NCBI GenBank assembly: GCA_030068075.1
Contig: CM057826.1
Location: forward strand, 58,873,312-58,937,311
Direction of reading: 5' to 3'
From: Paguma larvata
Taxonomy: Eukaryota; Chordata; Mammalia; Carnivora; Viverridae
DNA: 64,000 bases
This document shows, piece after piece, positions 45,646 through 57,502 of the stretch; the first letter of the stretch is position 1, and each line of letters starts with the position of its first letter. The notes under the pieces were generated by a model. The model was not told where the DNA came from. It worked only from the letters and a program-made list of their open reading frames with translations, and made no database searches. The translations under genes were made by a program, and so were the position numbers.

Positions 45646-46577
45646 CTGGGGGGACGGCCAGCCAGGGCTGCGGTCAGCTGTGCTCAGAGGCCGAAGGCCG
45701 CCACCCTCCACTCAGGAACCCAGGCCCACGTGGCCCTGAATGCTCACGAGGGCAAGGCTGGTATCATTTTACCTCTACTGTTAACATTTTGGACTTTTAC
45801 CTTCTACATGCCTTCTCATCTAATCAATGGTTGGCATGCCATTAAAGTTAATACCTCAGAGCAAAATGTACACTATTGATGGCAGATTTCAATTCATACT
45901 TTTAAAAGTCGTGATAAATTTAAATTTTTCCTTCATCTAACACCTGTTTGTATTTCAAAACTTGGCATGGGTATCACCTCCCCCAGGGAGCCTCCCCTGA
46001 ATTCCTAGCCAGGTTGAGCACCCTTATTCAGAGTCGCCACAGCCCAAAGCTGGCATCCATCATGACATTTAGATTAGGAATTGTATTTACCCACTAATTG
46101 TGCATCCAGATCTGTTTGTCTGTCTCTGTTCCCACTAAGGGGACCAAATCAAGACAGACAAACAATTACATAGAAATAGAGAATGCTCTGGCCACACAGA
46201 GCAGCAGCCCTTGCCTGGTCTGAGGGAGGTAAGGAAGGCTTCCTAGCAGAGGTGGTGTTTAAGTTGAGACTTAAAAGTATTCTGAGGGAAATGTATGCAA
46301 AAGAGATTGGGGAAAATGGAAAGGCCACGGAGAAGAGGAAAAAGGTGAAAGACAGACACTAAGGTGTCTAAGTCAGCGAGGCAGCTGCCATCTGCCTCCC
46401 TGCGTGGCTTCCCCTATTCCTGGCCCCTAATTCTGAGGAAAGACATCTCCCAGAACCTCCCAGGGCCTTACCATGACCAATGCCTGCCTCCTCTTGGGAG
46501 CACAGATCGTACCCAAGTGGTGCCCCGTCATGGAACGGCCTCACGCCCTCCCGGGGCTTTTGGTGGCGGGACCTCAC
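45646..46577 (-). other. STK10: STK10 intron between exons 7 and 8
   Basis: GT-AG, 932 bp. 46190-46330 (gtaaggaaggcttcctagca) resembles an old mammalian repeat; otherwise unassigned. Confidence 0.8.
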
Positions 46578-46702
46578 CTTCTCGTGCTTGCGCACCAGCT
46601 CATGCCGCTGGAGGAAGTACTGGTCTTTGAGCTGCTGCTTCACCAGCTGGTGCCTCTCCTGCAGGTGATGCTCCTCCATTTCCCACAGGGCGGCCTCCCG
46701 GT
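46578..46702 (-). CDS. STK10: STK10 exon (7 of 11): coiled coil
   Basis: This 125-nt exon completes an Asp codon and encodes about residues 738-779: [20 protein letters not shown], then [20 protein letters not shown] and K. It shows the Gln/Glu/His-rich coiled coil typical of STK10 and SLK. The acceptor is cctccacag|AC and the donor AAG|gtgaggtcc. It enters in phase 1 and leaves in phase 0. Confidence 0.97.
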
Positions 46703-48425
46703 CTGTGGAGGACATGAGGCCTGATGAGCCGCTAACGCCCAGAGCCCCAGTGGGCCCTGCCCTGCCCTCTCTTGCATCAGATGTTAGCTCCCAGGAGCGT
46801 GGTACACCAGGAAGTGAAAGGAGTCAGGAACCAGAGACCTAGGCTGGACCCCGGCTTGTTCACTGGGGTTTGGGATGGGTAACATCCTCTCCAGGCCTCC
46901 ACTTCCGCCTCTACCAAACGTGGGTAACCATCCCACGGAGGCAGAAGTGTTCTCGGGAGACATGTTTACGTTCAGCTCACAGTGCACTTCTGCCTTCCTA
47001 ATGGGCCAGCGGGAAGGGCTCACAAAACCCCGTGAAGAAGACAGGACAGCCTCTTGTCACTATTTCCTCCTTTGAAAACTGGGTGAGAGTCTCCTTGGCC
47101 ACTCTACGTCCCTTATATATACATTATTATTAAGACACCAGTATCTGGCATTTTATCACTGGAAGTCTATGGATTGACCTTCTGCTCAGCCGCAGGCACG
47201 GAGCTGGTGTCAGATGAAGACTTCATGCCCTGTGAGACAGCGGCTTGTGCTCACCCCACATGAATGCCGAGTTCATTTCACTGCATTCCTGATCTATGAA
47301 AACCGGTAACTACCCACGCAGGACATCAGAACAGTGATTTGGCTCACCAAAATCAGAACCACTGTCCCCCAAGTAGGGTGGTTCTTACGGACATCGTGGG
47401 ACCGTAAAAGAAAACGAGGGCGTCCCTGAAACCTCGGTGGCTCTTCGGAACATCAGAACATCAAGGACCCCATCTTGCTGCCCTACACCAAGTGCTGAGG
47501 GGTTTACAATGCCTGCCTGCGCTAGCCGTCCCAGCCCTGGCTGCGCACCTGCTGTGTAAAGAAGCCAGAGACGGTGCTTGTACACTGGCCGTATGTTGTT
47601 TACTTCTTCACCGCAGGCTGGACCGTTGACTCTCAAAAGGCCACTGGTGCCAAACTCTCAACTTCTCCCATCTAATTGTTTTAAATGTGGCTCCAAGAAC
47701 AGAATTCTGGCCACTTAGAGCCCGCTTGCTTTGCACGCCCCACAAAACTGCACCCAATATCTGCTAGGCATAGAGAAGATAAACCTGGGGCTACAGAAAG
47801 ACCCTACTAGCCCTGCTGCCCTTCGGAGCTCTACCCCAGAGACGCCCCTGCTAGTGACCCCATCCAGATACAGAAGTCCTCTGTCCCCGGGAGTGGCCCG
47901 CACTGGTGTCCCTGGACCGTCCTGTGCCGTGAAGGACTTGCCAGCACGCAAACCCATCAGAGCACCAGCACACCGGGGCAGGCAGGACCTTGGCATCCAA
48001 GGCCCGTTCTACCACTCGTTAGCCGAGCAACCCCAGCCAAAGCGTAGCGGCTCTGCAAGCCTCTGTTTCCTCATCTACAAAAACGACTCGTCGAGTTAAG
48101 GCGAAGATTCAAGGCGAGTAAGCCATGAAAACTGGCGCGCGGCCTGGCAGAGCCATCGCTCCGTGTGTGGCGGATGTTATAAGGGGCTCGATACTGTCCC
48201 CCCGCCCGCCACCCTGTTCGCCTGTGTCCAGTTTCTGCCCACTCTACATGGCTGGCTGGCTGGCTGCTTTCCCCAGCATCGGGAAAAATGTCACATAATG
48301 TGGGCTCTGGGCCCCAGTCCTGACTGCAGCGGGGGCTTTCCCCACGTGTCACCCTGAAGGACGCCGCCTGGTTTTAGGATGGAGAACCCCAGCAGCTCTA
48401 GCACAGCCCACTCTCTGGCACCCGC
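46703..48425 (-). other. STK10: STK10 intron between exons 6 and 7, GC-AG type
   Basis: GC at the 5' splice site (GAG|GCGGGT) and AG at the 3' site; 1.7 kb. A probable plus-strand MIR is at 48000-48150 (cctctgtttcctcatctaca). The rest is unassigned. Confidence 0.8.
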
Positions 48426-48555
48426 CTCGAAGGAGCTCCTGCTTCCTCGTGAGACACTCGCGCTCCTTGTCACAGATCTCCCGCCTGTTGTCCGCAGTGA
48501 TCTTCTTCATGGCCAGCTCCAGGTCCTCCTTCTGCTTGGCCAGGAAGTCCCGGTC
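48426..48555 (-). CDS. STK10: STK10 exon (6 of 11): coiled coil, GC donor
   Basis: This exon encodes about residues 695-737: [20 protein letters not shown], then [20 protein letters not shown] and LLR. It ends one base into the next Asp codon. The acceptor is tctcccccccag|GAC. It is 130 nt long, phase 0 in and phase 1 out. The only junction that keeps frame with the next exon (AC CGG GAG) is GAG|GCGGGT, a GC-type donor. A GT four bases downstream would add four bases and break the frame. Confidence 0.94.
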
Positions 48556-49159
48556 CTGGGGGGGAGAGAGGACGACGCACCTTTACTTCCGGCATCTCAA
48601 CATCTACTCTTATTACAGAAGGAAAGTCGTCACGGTCAGCAAAGAAAACATGCAGGGGAAAGCCGAGACTTAGAGACGTGCCCACCGATGGTGGCACATG
48701 CGCCTTACACGGGCCCCGATTCCAACAACAAACTGAAAAGGAAAACCATTCGTGAGACAAATGGAAATCTAAATAACGACTCAACGGCAAATATGATGTC
48801 ATTAAGCAGTGCCTGATAAGTATTTAAATTCTTAGGGAACTTTACAGTATCGTGGATTCTTTTAGAGATACATCCTGAGACACTGACAGGTGACAGGCTA
48901 TGGTATGTGGGATTCGACTCGAAATAACCCAGAAGGGTGAGGGAGTGGGTAGACGCAAGCTCATAATTACTGAGATCAGGTGACAGGGATGTAACTATTT
49001 CTGCCTGTGTTTTTAATTTTTCATAGTAAGATTTAGAACTGTTAAATTTAAAAATTTTAGGGAACACGTAAGCGGAAACTAGAAATCCCCACTAATCCTA
49101 TCACCCAGGAGGAGCAACTGGTTTCAGTGTGTCTATACAAACATGTTTACATCTGTTAT

Positions 49160-49650
49160 TTCACAAAAATCATTTAAAAAGACTTAGAGATTTGTGCACC
49201 CCATGTTCATAACAGCATTATTCACCACAGCCACGGGATGGAAACTACTCGGTGCCTACAGACAGAGGGATGCGGAATATATGCACAACAGAATCTCACT
49301 CAGCCCTGAAAATTCTGACAGACGCCACAAGGTGGATGAATCTCAAGGGTATGTTAAGTAAATCAGACACAAAAGGACAAATACTGTATGATCCCACTTA
49401 CAGGAGGTCGGATTTGTGGAGACGGAAAGCAGAAGAGAGGTTGCCAGGGACTGGGGAAGGGCACGCGATGTTATTATTTAATGGGTAGTTTCAGTTTTGC
49501 AAGATAGAGTGTTCCGGACATGGACGGTGGTGACGGTTTGCACAACAGTGTGAAGGCACTTAATACTACTGAACTGTGCGCTTAAAAACAGTTAAGGTGC
49601 TAAATTTTGTTATGTCTTATCTTACTGTACCTTTTAAAAATTAAAAATAC
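49160..49650 (+). mobile_element. L1 3' end fragment
   Basis: ttcataacagcattattcac, then gttgccagggactggggaag and ctgaactgtgcgcttaaaaa, the usual 3' end of old L1s. Confidence 0.7.
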
Positions 49651-49774
49651 CTTTCCATGTGATATTGTAATCTTCTATGAAATGAGTTTTGATGGCCAAA
49701 AATATTTCATGGCACGGGTATACCCTGACTTTATTCACCCGATACCAACTTGTTTCCAAGTTGTCTCTATTTCT

Positions 49775-49971
49775 TTTATGTTTATTTATTTATGTTGAGA
49801 GAGTGAGAAGAATGGGGAAGGGGCAGAGAGAGAGGGAGAAAGGAATCCAAATTAGGCTTGCGCTGTTGGCACAGAGCCTGATGCGGGGCTCAAACTCATG
49901 AGCTGTGAGATCATGACCTGAGCCAAAAATCAAGAGTTGGGTACTTAACCTGCTGAGCCCCCCGGGCGCCC
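49775..49971 (-). mobile_element. SINE, felid SINEC type
   Basis: Target ccaagttgtctctattt duplicated at 49755 and 49971. Right end gctgagccccccgggcgcc. Confidence 0.9.
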
Positions 49972-50264
49972 CAAGTTGTCTCTATTTTAGATAGTGCTGC
50001 TCTTCACACTCTGGGAGCTAAATATTTGTGTACCTCTGTGATGATTAATCCTCAGGATTAGTCTCCAGAAGCAGAAAAATCCAGGGCAACAATGTGTACA
50101 TTTTTGAGGCTCTCAATGCCACTGCGAGAATGGCCCCCTTAAAGGGCCACTCTGCTCTCCCTGTGTGGGGATGGGAGCCTGTCTCTCCGGCCCTGCAATT
50201 TTTTCCGGATCATAGCATCAAAGACAGGTTGTAGGCAAGTACGATGGTGTGCTGGAGAGAACAT

Positions 50265-50390
50265 CAAGTCTGGAGTCGGACTGAGTTTGAGGCCTGGCCC
50301 CACCCATTAACTCTACAAAGTCACCTCTCTAAGCCGTGTTTTCTTTCTCTGCAAAGGGAAACTCAAACAGCAGCTACCCTGGTAAGCCAT
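50265..50390 (+). repeat. Probable MIR
   Basis: gtctggagtcggactgagtt, then acaaagtcacctctctaagc. Confidence 0.6.
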
Positions 50391-51312
50391 GAATCCTACA
50401 CCATGTAATATGCAAAAGAATTTTAGGTGTAGACTCTAATTTTCTGTACATTTGGGGGCAGAGGCAGCAAAACGTACAGACTCCACAGTGGGAGAAAAAC
50501 AAGCACACGGCCCGACAAGGGCTAAGGACAAGGCTGGTGAGGCTGGGGCGGAGGGGACTGAGCTGGGCGGGGAGAGGCCGGCAGGGGCCAGACCGACAGG
50601 GCCTTGGAAGCACTTGAGGAGGCCGGTCTTATCTGACAGAGTGGGAGCCCCTGAAGGTTTTCAAGACACAAGGCTATAGGGGGAGGGTGACAGGATGAGA
50701 CCTGGAGTTCATGTCGATGACACTGGCCGGTGGGAGCGAAAACTGCAGGAGAGCGAGCGAGGAAGCGGCGAGACGAGCTGGGAGGCCAGCAGCAGCCCAG
50801 GCAAAAGAGGACAGTGGCTAGCGAGTCACAGAGATACTGACAAAGGTGGTGGATCCAGAGACGGTGTGGAGCTTAAAAACAACACCCATGCTTCAGGAGC
50901 TGATAAAGGGTTGGAGGGACAGAAGTGTCAGGAATGACAAGGCGTCTGGCCTGACAGCAGGATGGAGGGCAGTGCCCCCTCAGAAGTCAAGAGCAGGACC
51001 GGGTCTGGAAGGTCGTGGGTTTGACATGTAAGATTCCAAAAGGTGCCAAGTGGGCAGGTGGAGGCACTGGGTTATTCAAGGAGATATGGCCTACAAACAA
51101 CCCTAAGACACGGATGTAAAGGGCTGGGGTGTCCAGAGACAGGGAGCTCGCTTCTAGCTGGAGTGAGAACAATCAAGGAAGGCTGCATGGGGGAGGTGCT
51201 CACAAGGATAGGCTGGATTTAAGACAGGAGGCGTGTGATCATCACTCAGGTTCTCAAGCCTGGGACTCCCCGGCCCCTGTACTCCTAAGGGCAGCTGAGG
51301 GCAAGGACTCAC

Positions 51313-51405
51313 GAGAAGCTGCTTTTTTTGCGTGTGCTCCTCCATCTTCTGCTTCATGCTCTCCTTCCGCTGCTGCCTGGGGAGCTTCTCCACCTCGTTC
51401 TTCAC
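51313..51405 (-). CDS. STK10: STK10 exon (5 of 11): coiled coil, short exon
   Basis: This 93-nt exon encodes 31 residues (about 664-694): [20 protein letters not shown] followed by [11 protein letters not shown]. The acceptor is tgctacag|GTG and the donor CTC|gtgagtcc. It is phase 0 on both sides, so skipping it would remove 31 coiled-coil residues without changing frame. Oppositely oriented SINEs lie in the two flanking introns (minus at 49775-49971, plus at 53696-53908). Confidence 0.98.
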
Positions 51406-52284
51406 CTGTAGCAGAAACGGCAGGGAGCGCGTCAGGCCAGGCTCAGCGTCCCTCCTCACACTTCCTAGAAAATAAGACTGCCACCCCAGAACTGCTGGGC
51501 CAGGGAGGACGAAGATGAGGCTCAGCTTTCTAGACACCGGCCCCCAGCTCTGCTCTCCACCAGGCCCCTGATGGGTGGTCCCCATGGGCCTACTCCTGTC
51601 TGCTGCTGGCTCGGTTTTGCACTCCCCCAGCGCGAAGACATCCTGCTTTGGCTGCTTGATATCCAGCCGCCTTCGGAGGAGCTGCACCTCCCTTTTCTTT
51701 AGGGCAGCCTTTCTCAACCCTTTTTCATTACTGTCCCCCCGGAAACCTTGTAGACATTTTCTTCCTCATCACCTACCCCCCTGAAATATTAATCCCGCAA
51801 ACTGTCAATTGCTAAACGCTTATAACAATCCAAGACGGTTTCACCCCTCAAGGGTGATCTCTCCCTGCTTAGGAATACATGTGTTAGGTACCATCTCCTC
51901 CATTCCTGAGGTTCGGGTGGTGCTGACACCCCCCCCACTTCCATCAGGCTCTAGGCCAGGCATACATGCGATGCAGGCTGTCATCAGCATGTTCCATGCC
52001 CTGGCCTCAGGGATCGGTTCAGAGAGGGGCATATGACCCCTGCTGGGCCAGGGAGAGCTTTAGGTTGTGTGCTGGAACCATCGGGAGGAAGGCAGCTCTC
52101 TGTCCCCTGGGTTTGCTAAACTAGGAGGAGGTGAGCCACAGTGGGCCCCCTGGGGGGCCCGCTGGAGACAACAATCAGTGCAGGGAAGCCATGCCAAAAC
52201 ATGAAAAAGAAGGGTTCCTGGTGACACTTGTGCCATCCCAGTCAGAGGCCAGTAAGTGTTCTCAAGCCAGCTGGAAATAGGTTT

Positions 52285-52423
52285 CTGTTTGTTTGTTTGT
52301 TTTTAATTTTTAATTTTTTAATTTTTTATTTCTAAGTAATCTCTACCCCCTATGTGGGGCTCTAACTCACAACTCCGAGATCAAGAGTTGTACACTCTAC
52401 TGAATGAGCCAGCCAGGTGCCCC
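52285..52423 (-). mobile_element. SINE, short older CAN-SINE
   Basis: tctaagtaatctctaccccc, then gaatgagccagccaggtgcc. Confidence 0.7.
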
Positions 52424-52619
52424 CAGTTTCTGTCTTTTATAACAGAAGAGGGAGAAGAGATTCATGACATTTCTCTCTAAGGCACCCAGAGTTCCTCAGA
52501 CAGTTCTGAGGAACCCACACCTCTCCAGGCACCTGACACCCCAAACTCACTGATGGAAGGCTCTTAGGAGCAGCTGGTGGAAAAATAGTGTCCATGATCA
52601 AGAGTATCCCAGGGGAGTT

Positions 52620-53690
52620 CTTCTGGCCAAAACAGCCTCTCTCTCCTGCCGATCACAATGAAAAACCCCGGATAAAATACAAAAAACAACTACCTGACGA
52701 CTCTGAGAAGTAAACAAAAGTGGGTGACTATGAGAGGAGTCAAAACCTGTACAAGGGGCCAGTGCAGGAGCGAGTTTCCTAGGTTTTTCCCCCCTTTTGC
52801 TGTCCTGGCTTTGCACCACTCCCAGACCTGCACGGCTGTGCAGTGGGAACGTAGCTAAGACTCTGTATGAAACCCCACGTTTCTGGCCTGAGAACCAGGA
52901 AAAGGGGCCTGTGCAGATCAGAGAGTGTGGGAAGAATCCCAGAGAGAACACAGCAGGAGGGAAACCCTCATCTATGCATGAGCCCATGCAGGTCTCAAGT
53001 TCACCCGTGCTGAGCAGGGGCACGACAGACCCAAAGCGGAACAGCAGGGGTTCTGAAAACCACCACCCACGGAAGACAGGACAGAACCTGTGGTCTGAAC
53101 CGCAGGGGATCGACTGCCTGCTACAACAAAAACGTCGACATTCTCCAGACTGTAACAGGAGCACAGTCTACAGACTAGAACATTCAAAATGCCAGTGATA
53201 CAACCCAAAATTACACTACGTACACAGAATCAGGAAATATGACCCATTTGCAAAGAAAAATCGTCGCATGCCAATTCCAAGATGGCACAGATGTTGGAAT
53301 TATCAGACAAAAAGTAGAAAGCAGCTATTGTAACCACACTCCCTTCAGGTAAAGTAAACATCTTTGAGGTTAATGGAGAGAGAGAATGTTACCACAGAGA
53401 AATACAAACTCTAAAACAGAAACAATTAGAAAGCTTAGGACCAAACAATATAGCCATCTAACACTAAACACGGAAAGCGCTGGATGGACCCAGGGTGGGT
53501 GGAGGCAACAGAAGAGTCTGTGAATTTGAAGACTGACTAATAAAAATTATACCACATGAACAACAGAGAGAAAAAAAAGATGATGAAAACTAAAGGCTTA
53601 GGGACTTACACGAAAATACCAAAAGCCTCATATTTGTGTTTTGGGGAGAGCAGGAAGGAAAGGAGAAGGACTGGTATGGAAAAAGCCCAT
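52620..53690 (+). mobile_element. Old L1 5'-region fragment
   Basis: tgttggaattatcagacaaa and gcagctattgtaaccacact match the usual text of old L1 5' regions. Long open frames on both strands here are not host genes. Confidence 0.55.
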
Positions 53691-53695
53691 CGGGG

Positions 53696-53815
53696 GCGCC
53701 GGGGTGGCTCAGTTGGTAGAGCATCCAATTCTTGGTTTTGCTTAGGTCATGATCCCAGGGTTGTGGGATCAAGCCTCATGTTGGACTCTGTGCTAAGCAT
53801 GGAGCCTGCTCTAGG

Positions 53816-53849
<34 letters not shown>

Positions 53850-53908
53850 CTTCCCCTGCCTCATGCATGCTCTCTTTCTCTCTCAAAAATAAAAAAGAAT
53901 TTTTTTAA
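53696..53908 (+). mobile_element. SINE, felid SINEC type
   Basis: Head ggggcgccggggtggctcag; a (TC)n run at 53816-53847; tail ctctctcaaaaataaaaaag. Confidence 0.9.
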
Positions 53909-54049
53909 TGAATGCCAGAAATGGCCAAAATCTTCTGGATTCCATGGCAATTAACGGCTTCTTGAGGGTAGAGTCCCTATCTGTTTTACTCAGCACCCCC
54001 AGCACCTAGCACAGTGCCATACATGTCGACAGCCAATAAAAGCTCCCAT

Positions 54050-54170
54050 TTTGATAAGAGGTAAGTGGGACTCAGGAAGGTCGCTTGTCCAAAGCTCAAT
54101 CACTAGTTAGTTCCAGAGCCACGACGCAGAACCAGACCTGACTCCCAAGCCTGTGCTCCTGCACTTGCGC
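54050..54170 (-). repeat. Probable MIR
   Basis: gtcgcttgtccaaagctcaa, then ccagacctgactcccaagcc. Confidence 0.55.
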
Positions 54171-54327
54171 TGGAGCTGGGGGTACGCTTAGCGTCTGCGC
54201 CGTACCCCAGCGGAGAGCCAGGACCAGGGGAAGGCCAGTGAGGCACTCACCGTGGGGATAAAAAGGAACACCAAAAATCTCAGTAATCAAGATAAATTAC
54301 ATTTAGAAAAAAATCAAACTTCGGGGG

Positions 54328-54516
54328 TTCCCGGGTGGCTCAGTTGGTTAAGCCTTCGACTCTGGCTCAGGTCATGATCTCACGGTTTGTGAGTTCAGGC
54401 TCCACGTGGAGCCCTCTACTGTCTGCGCAGAGCTGGCTTCAGATAACTCTCTCCCCGCCCCTGCCCTGCATGCGCATGCACTTTCTCTCTAAAATAATTT
54501 TTTTAATAAATAAAAA
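54328..54516 (+). mobile_element. SINE, felid SINEC type
   Basis: Head gttcccgggtggctcagttg; tail ctctctaaaataattttttt. Confidence 0.86.
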
Positions 54517-55504
54517 TTAAAAAATCAACATTCATGCCAAAAGAAAGAATCATGAACATAGTATCAAAATTGTAAACACAGACAGGATCCGCCCTATACT
54601 TGTAGGCCTCACCCTCACCGCCTTCCCTACACCTGGCCCTGGTGAAGCCTGACTTTAAATAGTGCACAGTCTCTTCATCATGAATATTTTGCAATAACTT
54701 TGATTTTAAAACACTATGCTACAATATTATTTGTCTTGATTACCAAGGGTTTTGGCGCCCCTGCTTAAGTTTTGCGATCCCGCTCCAGCCCAGCCCCGGC
54801 AGTCTGCCCGAGGCCCCTTGATACAACAAATGTCACCCCCCATACGCTGCGGTCTGGGAGCTGGGCTCTGAAGCCTGCAGCACCACGGTCCACCCTTAGA
54901 AGATGGTCGTCTGGAGACTGGGAATGGCCTAGCAAGTATGTCCCAGCCTGCCGGTGGCAGGCTCCACAGAGGGAGGTGTGAGCTGTTCTCTGGGACCCAG
55001 ATTCGCCTCCCCCACCTTGTCTTAGGACCATCTACCTCTTTCTCACCTCCCCCCTCCCCTTCCAGCTGGGAGAGGAAAGAAGAGCCACGTGGGTCCCAAC
55101 TGGGGGCGTGCTGTTTGGGGAGAAGGGAAGGCAGGGCACAGAAGACATACGTGTTTGCCGCCCACTCCCCCGATCTGGTGAAGGCATCTCAGATCCCCCT
55201 GGGCTGCCAGCCCTTCCTCCTCCCCCACCCCCACCCCCCCATCCTCTTTCGGCTGGGGTTGCTGAGCTGGGACGGCATACAGGAAACTGCCTGGGAGCCA
55301 AGTCAACGCAGGAAGGGAGAGCCGAAATGACAGAGAAGTACTCTCTCATGATGCAGCTGGAGCACGTAGATCCGGGCACACGGACGTGAGCTTTTCAGGT
55401 ACATGAGCTCCCCAGGGCCTCCTCCGCTGCTGAAGTGGGACTGAGCTGGGGTTTCCATCGCTGGCAACCTAGACCCCCCCGGCCCCTGCCCAGCACATAG
55501 TCAC

Positions 55505-55684
55505 CTCCTTCTTCATCAGTTTGAGCTGCTCCTGGAACCTGGCGTAGTCCCGATCCTGCTCCAGGCGGATCCGCCTGGCCTCCTCCCGGCGGCGGACGGC
55601 ATGGTCTTGCTCCATCTTCTCCACCTGCTGCTTCTGCTGGCGCTCCAGGTTCTCCAGCTCCGTGTCAAAGAACTTCTTCTTGGC
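55505..55684 (-). CDS. STK10: STK10 exon (4 of 11): coiled coil
   Basis: This exon is exactly 60 codons, about residues 604-663. It begins [20 protein letters not shown] and ends [12 protein letters not shown], an uninterrupted charged coiled-coil stretch. The acceptor is gcttccag|GCC and the donor GAG|gtgacta. Both boundaries are phase 0. An ATG inside the adjoining intron makes longer minus-strand open frames here, but those extensions are intronic. Confidence 0.98.
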
Positions 55685-56104
55685 CTGGAAGCAGTCAAAG
55701 GAGAAATGGAGCAACGTAACTTTCTGCCCGGGAGGAAGATGGGAAGCAATGTGGGCAGAGCCCCGAGCTTGTCTTCAGACCTGGGCATGAATCCCAGCTC
55801 TCCCACCTCTCTGTTGTGTGACCTGGGACACGTCACTCAACCTGAGTCTCTGTTGCCTCATGTACAAAAGGGAGACCAGACCGTCTACCTTGCAGAGTTC
55901 TTGCAAGGTGCTCGGCAAAGGCCAGTCTCGCTCTAGAGGTCCTCGTGCATGACCCACAGGAGCACTGTGACCTTCGTGAGATTCTGTGTTTACAAGTCAA
56001 TGGCTAATGAGGCCAAGAAACCAAAGGACCCGGGCTCTCTACTGCCCCTGAAGAAATCATGGGGGCCGGGCGCCCTGCAGGGAGCCAGCCGCTCTCACAC
56101 TCAC
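55685..56104 (-). other. STK10: STK10 intron between exons 3 and 4, containing a MIR
   Basis: GT-AG, 420 bp. 55775-55920 is a plus-strand MIR (gaatcccagctctcccacct; gttgtgtgacctgggacacg). Confidence 0.85.
55775..55920 (+). repeat. MIR
   Basis: Core gttgtgtgacctgggacacg, then gttgcctcatgtacaaaag; clear MIR order. Confidence 0.75.
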
Positions 56105-56228
56105 ACTGATCTCTTGTTCAAAGCGTTTATGCATCTGCTCCAGCTGCAGCTCGTGCTTGCTGCCCAGCTGGCTCTGGTTCCGGTGTTCTTCCTTCTGGAG
56201 CAGCCGAAGCTCTCGGAGCTCCTGGCGC
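56105..56228 (-). CDS. STK10: STK10 exon (3 of 11): coiled coil
   Basis: This exon encodes about residues 562-603. It completes the split Arg codon and reads [20 protein letters not shown], then [21 protein letters not shown]. It is charged, heptad-rich sequence of the C-terminal coiled coil. The acceptor is cccttcag|G at 56229 and the donor AGT|gtgagtg at 56104. It is 124 nt long (phase 2 in, phase 0 out). Only a 420-nt intron separates it from the next exon. Confidence 0.97.
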
Positions 56229-56481
56229 CTGAAGGGTTAAAGGATACAGACATGTCCGTCAGAAAGGGGCCCACCCCAGAGATCACATAACTCGTAGCTG
56301 GAGACACGGAAGGCTGGAGCATGGAAGAGCATCACAGAAGTCTGGGGGCAGAGGCGGGACCAGAACTCAGGCTTAATTTGACCCTTATTGACAGACAAAA
56401 CATTAATAACCTTAATGTATGAAGAGTACTTACAAATCAATAAGAAAAATAGGAGTAGCCTACTTTTAAAAAGGCACACAA

Positions 56482-56697
56482 TGGGTGCCTGGGTGGCGCA
56501 GTCGGTTGAGCATCCAGCTTTGGCTCAGGTCATGATCTCATAGTTCATGGGTTCAAGCCCCGTGTCAGGCTCTGTGCTGACTGCTCGGAGCCTGGAGCCT
56601 GCTTCGGATTCTGTGTCTGCTTCTCTCTCTCTGCCCCTCCTCCCCTCACTCTCTCTCAAAAATGGATAGACATTAAAACATTTTTTTTTTAATTTAA
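56482..56697 (+). mobile_element. SINE, felid SINEC type
   Basis: Head gggtgcctgggtggcgcagt; tail ctctctctcaaaaatggata. Confidence 0.9.
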
Positions 56698-57158
56698 AAA
56701 GGGACACAAAACATGAAGACATGAACCAAAAAAACCTTTTTTAAATTTACCTAATATGGACATGAGATGCAAATTAAAAATTCCATTTTCATTAAAAAGG
56801 CAAGACTAGGGGAAATTGATACTTTCATAACCTGCTCATAAGTATAAATTGGTACATTTCTGGAGGACAATTGGTATTAAGTTCATGCCTTTCCACATAG
56901 TATTTCCGTTTCTAGATATTGATTCTAAAGAAATATTCATAGATGCACAGCACAACCAAATAAGGATATCCATAACAAAATTATTTATAATAGCACAAAA
57001 TTGGAAATGACTTAAATGTCCATTATCTAGGTCTAATTAAATAAATTAAAATGTATCCATCTGGTACCCACATAATAATTTTGTATACACAATCATGAAA
57101 AATCAAGTTTTATAAAATATTTAATAACATGGAAAAACATGTATTAAAAATGTGACAA

Positions 57159-57351
57159 TTTTTTTTTTTGAGAGAGAGAGAGAGAGAGAACAAGTCAGGG
57201 AGAGAGACAGAGAGAGACAGAGGATCTCAAGCATGCTTCATTCATACTCAGGGTGGAGTAAGACACAGGGCTCGATCTCACAACCTTGGGATCGTGACCT
57301 GAACCAAAATCAAGAGTCGGATGCTCAACTGACTGAGCCGCCCAGGCACCC
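57159..57351 (-). mobile_element. SINE, felid SINEC type
   Basis: Flank tgtgacaatt is duplicated (57151, 57358). Right end gactgagccgcccaggcacc. Confidence 0.89.
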
Positions 57352-57461
57352 CAGAATTGTGACAATTCTTTATGAAATGACCTCTAAGTGAAAAAAGCAG
57401 GGTGTTGACAAGTGGGTCTATTATGTTACCCTCCCATATGGGTGAAAAATGAAAGACAAGA

Positions 57462-57463
<2 letters not shown>

Positions 57464-57501
<38 letters not shown>
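57464..57501. repeat. (TG)n microsatellite
   Basis: About 19 uninterrupted TG units. Confidence 0.95.

Positions 57502-57502
<1 letters not shown>

Larger units (their letters stand above)
48556..51312 (-). other. STK10: STK10 intron between exons 5 and 6
   Basis: GT-AG, 2.8 kb. It holds a plus-strand L1 3' end (49160-49650), a SINE (49775-49971), a MIR (50265-50390) and, at 50480-51130, a diverged old mammalian repeat of uncertain family. Confidence 0.8.
51406..55504 (-). other. STK10: STK10 intron between exons 4 and 5
   Basis: GT-AG, 4.1 kb. It contains unassigned sequence (51406-52284), a short SINE (52285-52423), an L1 5'-region fragment (52620-53690), two plus-strand SINEs (53696, 54328), a MIR (54050-54170) and GC-rich unassigned sequence (54780-55504). 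Confidence 0.8.

Noticed and set aside
52598..53198. Overlapping open frames of 188 (minus) and 133 (plus) codons
   Set aside because: They lie in old L1-like sequence within an STK10 intron; no domain and no splice logic.
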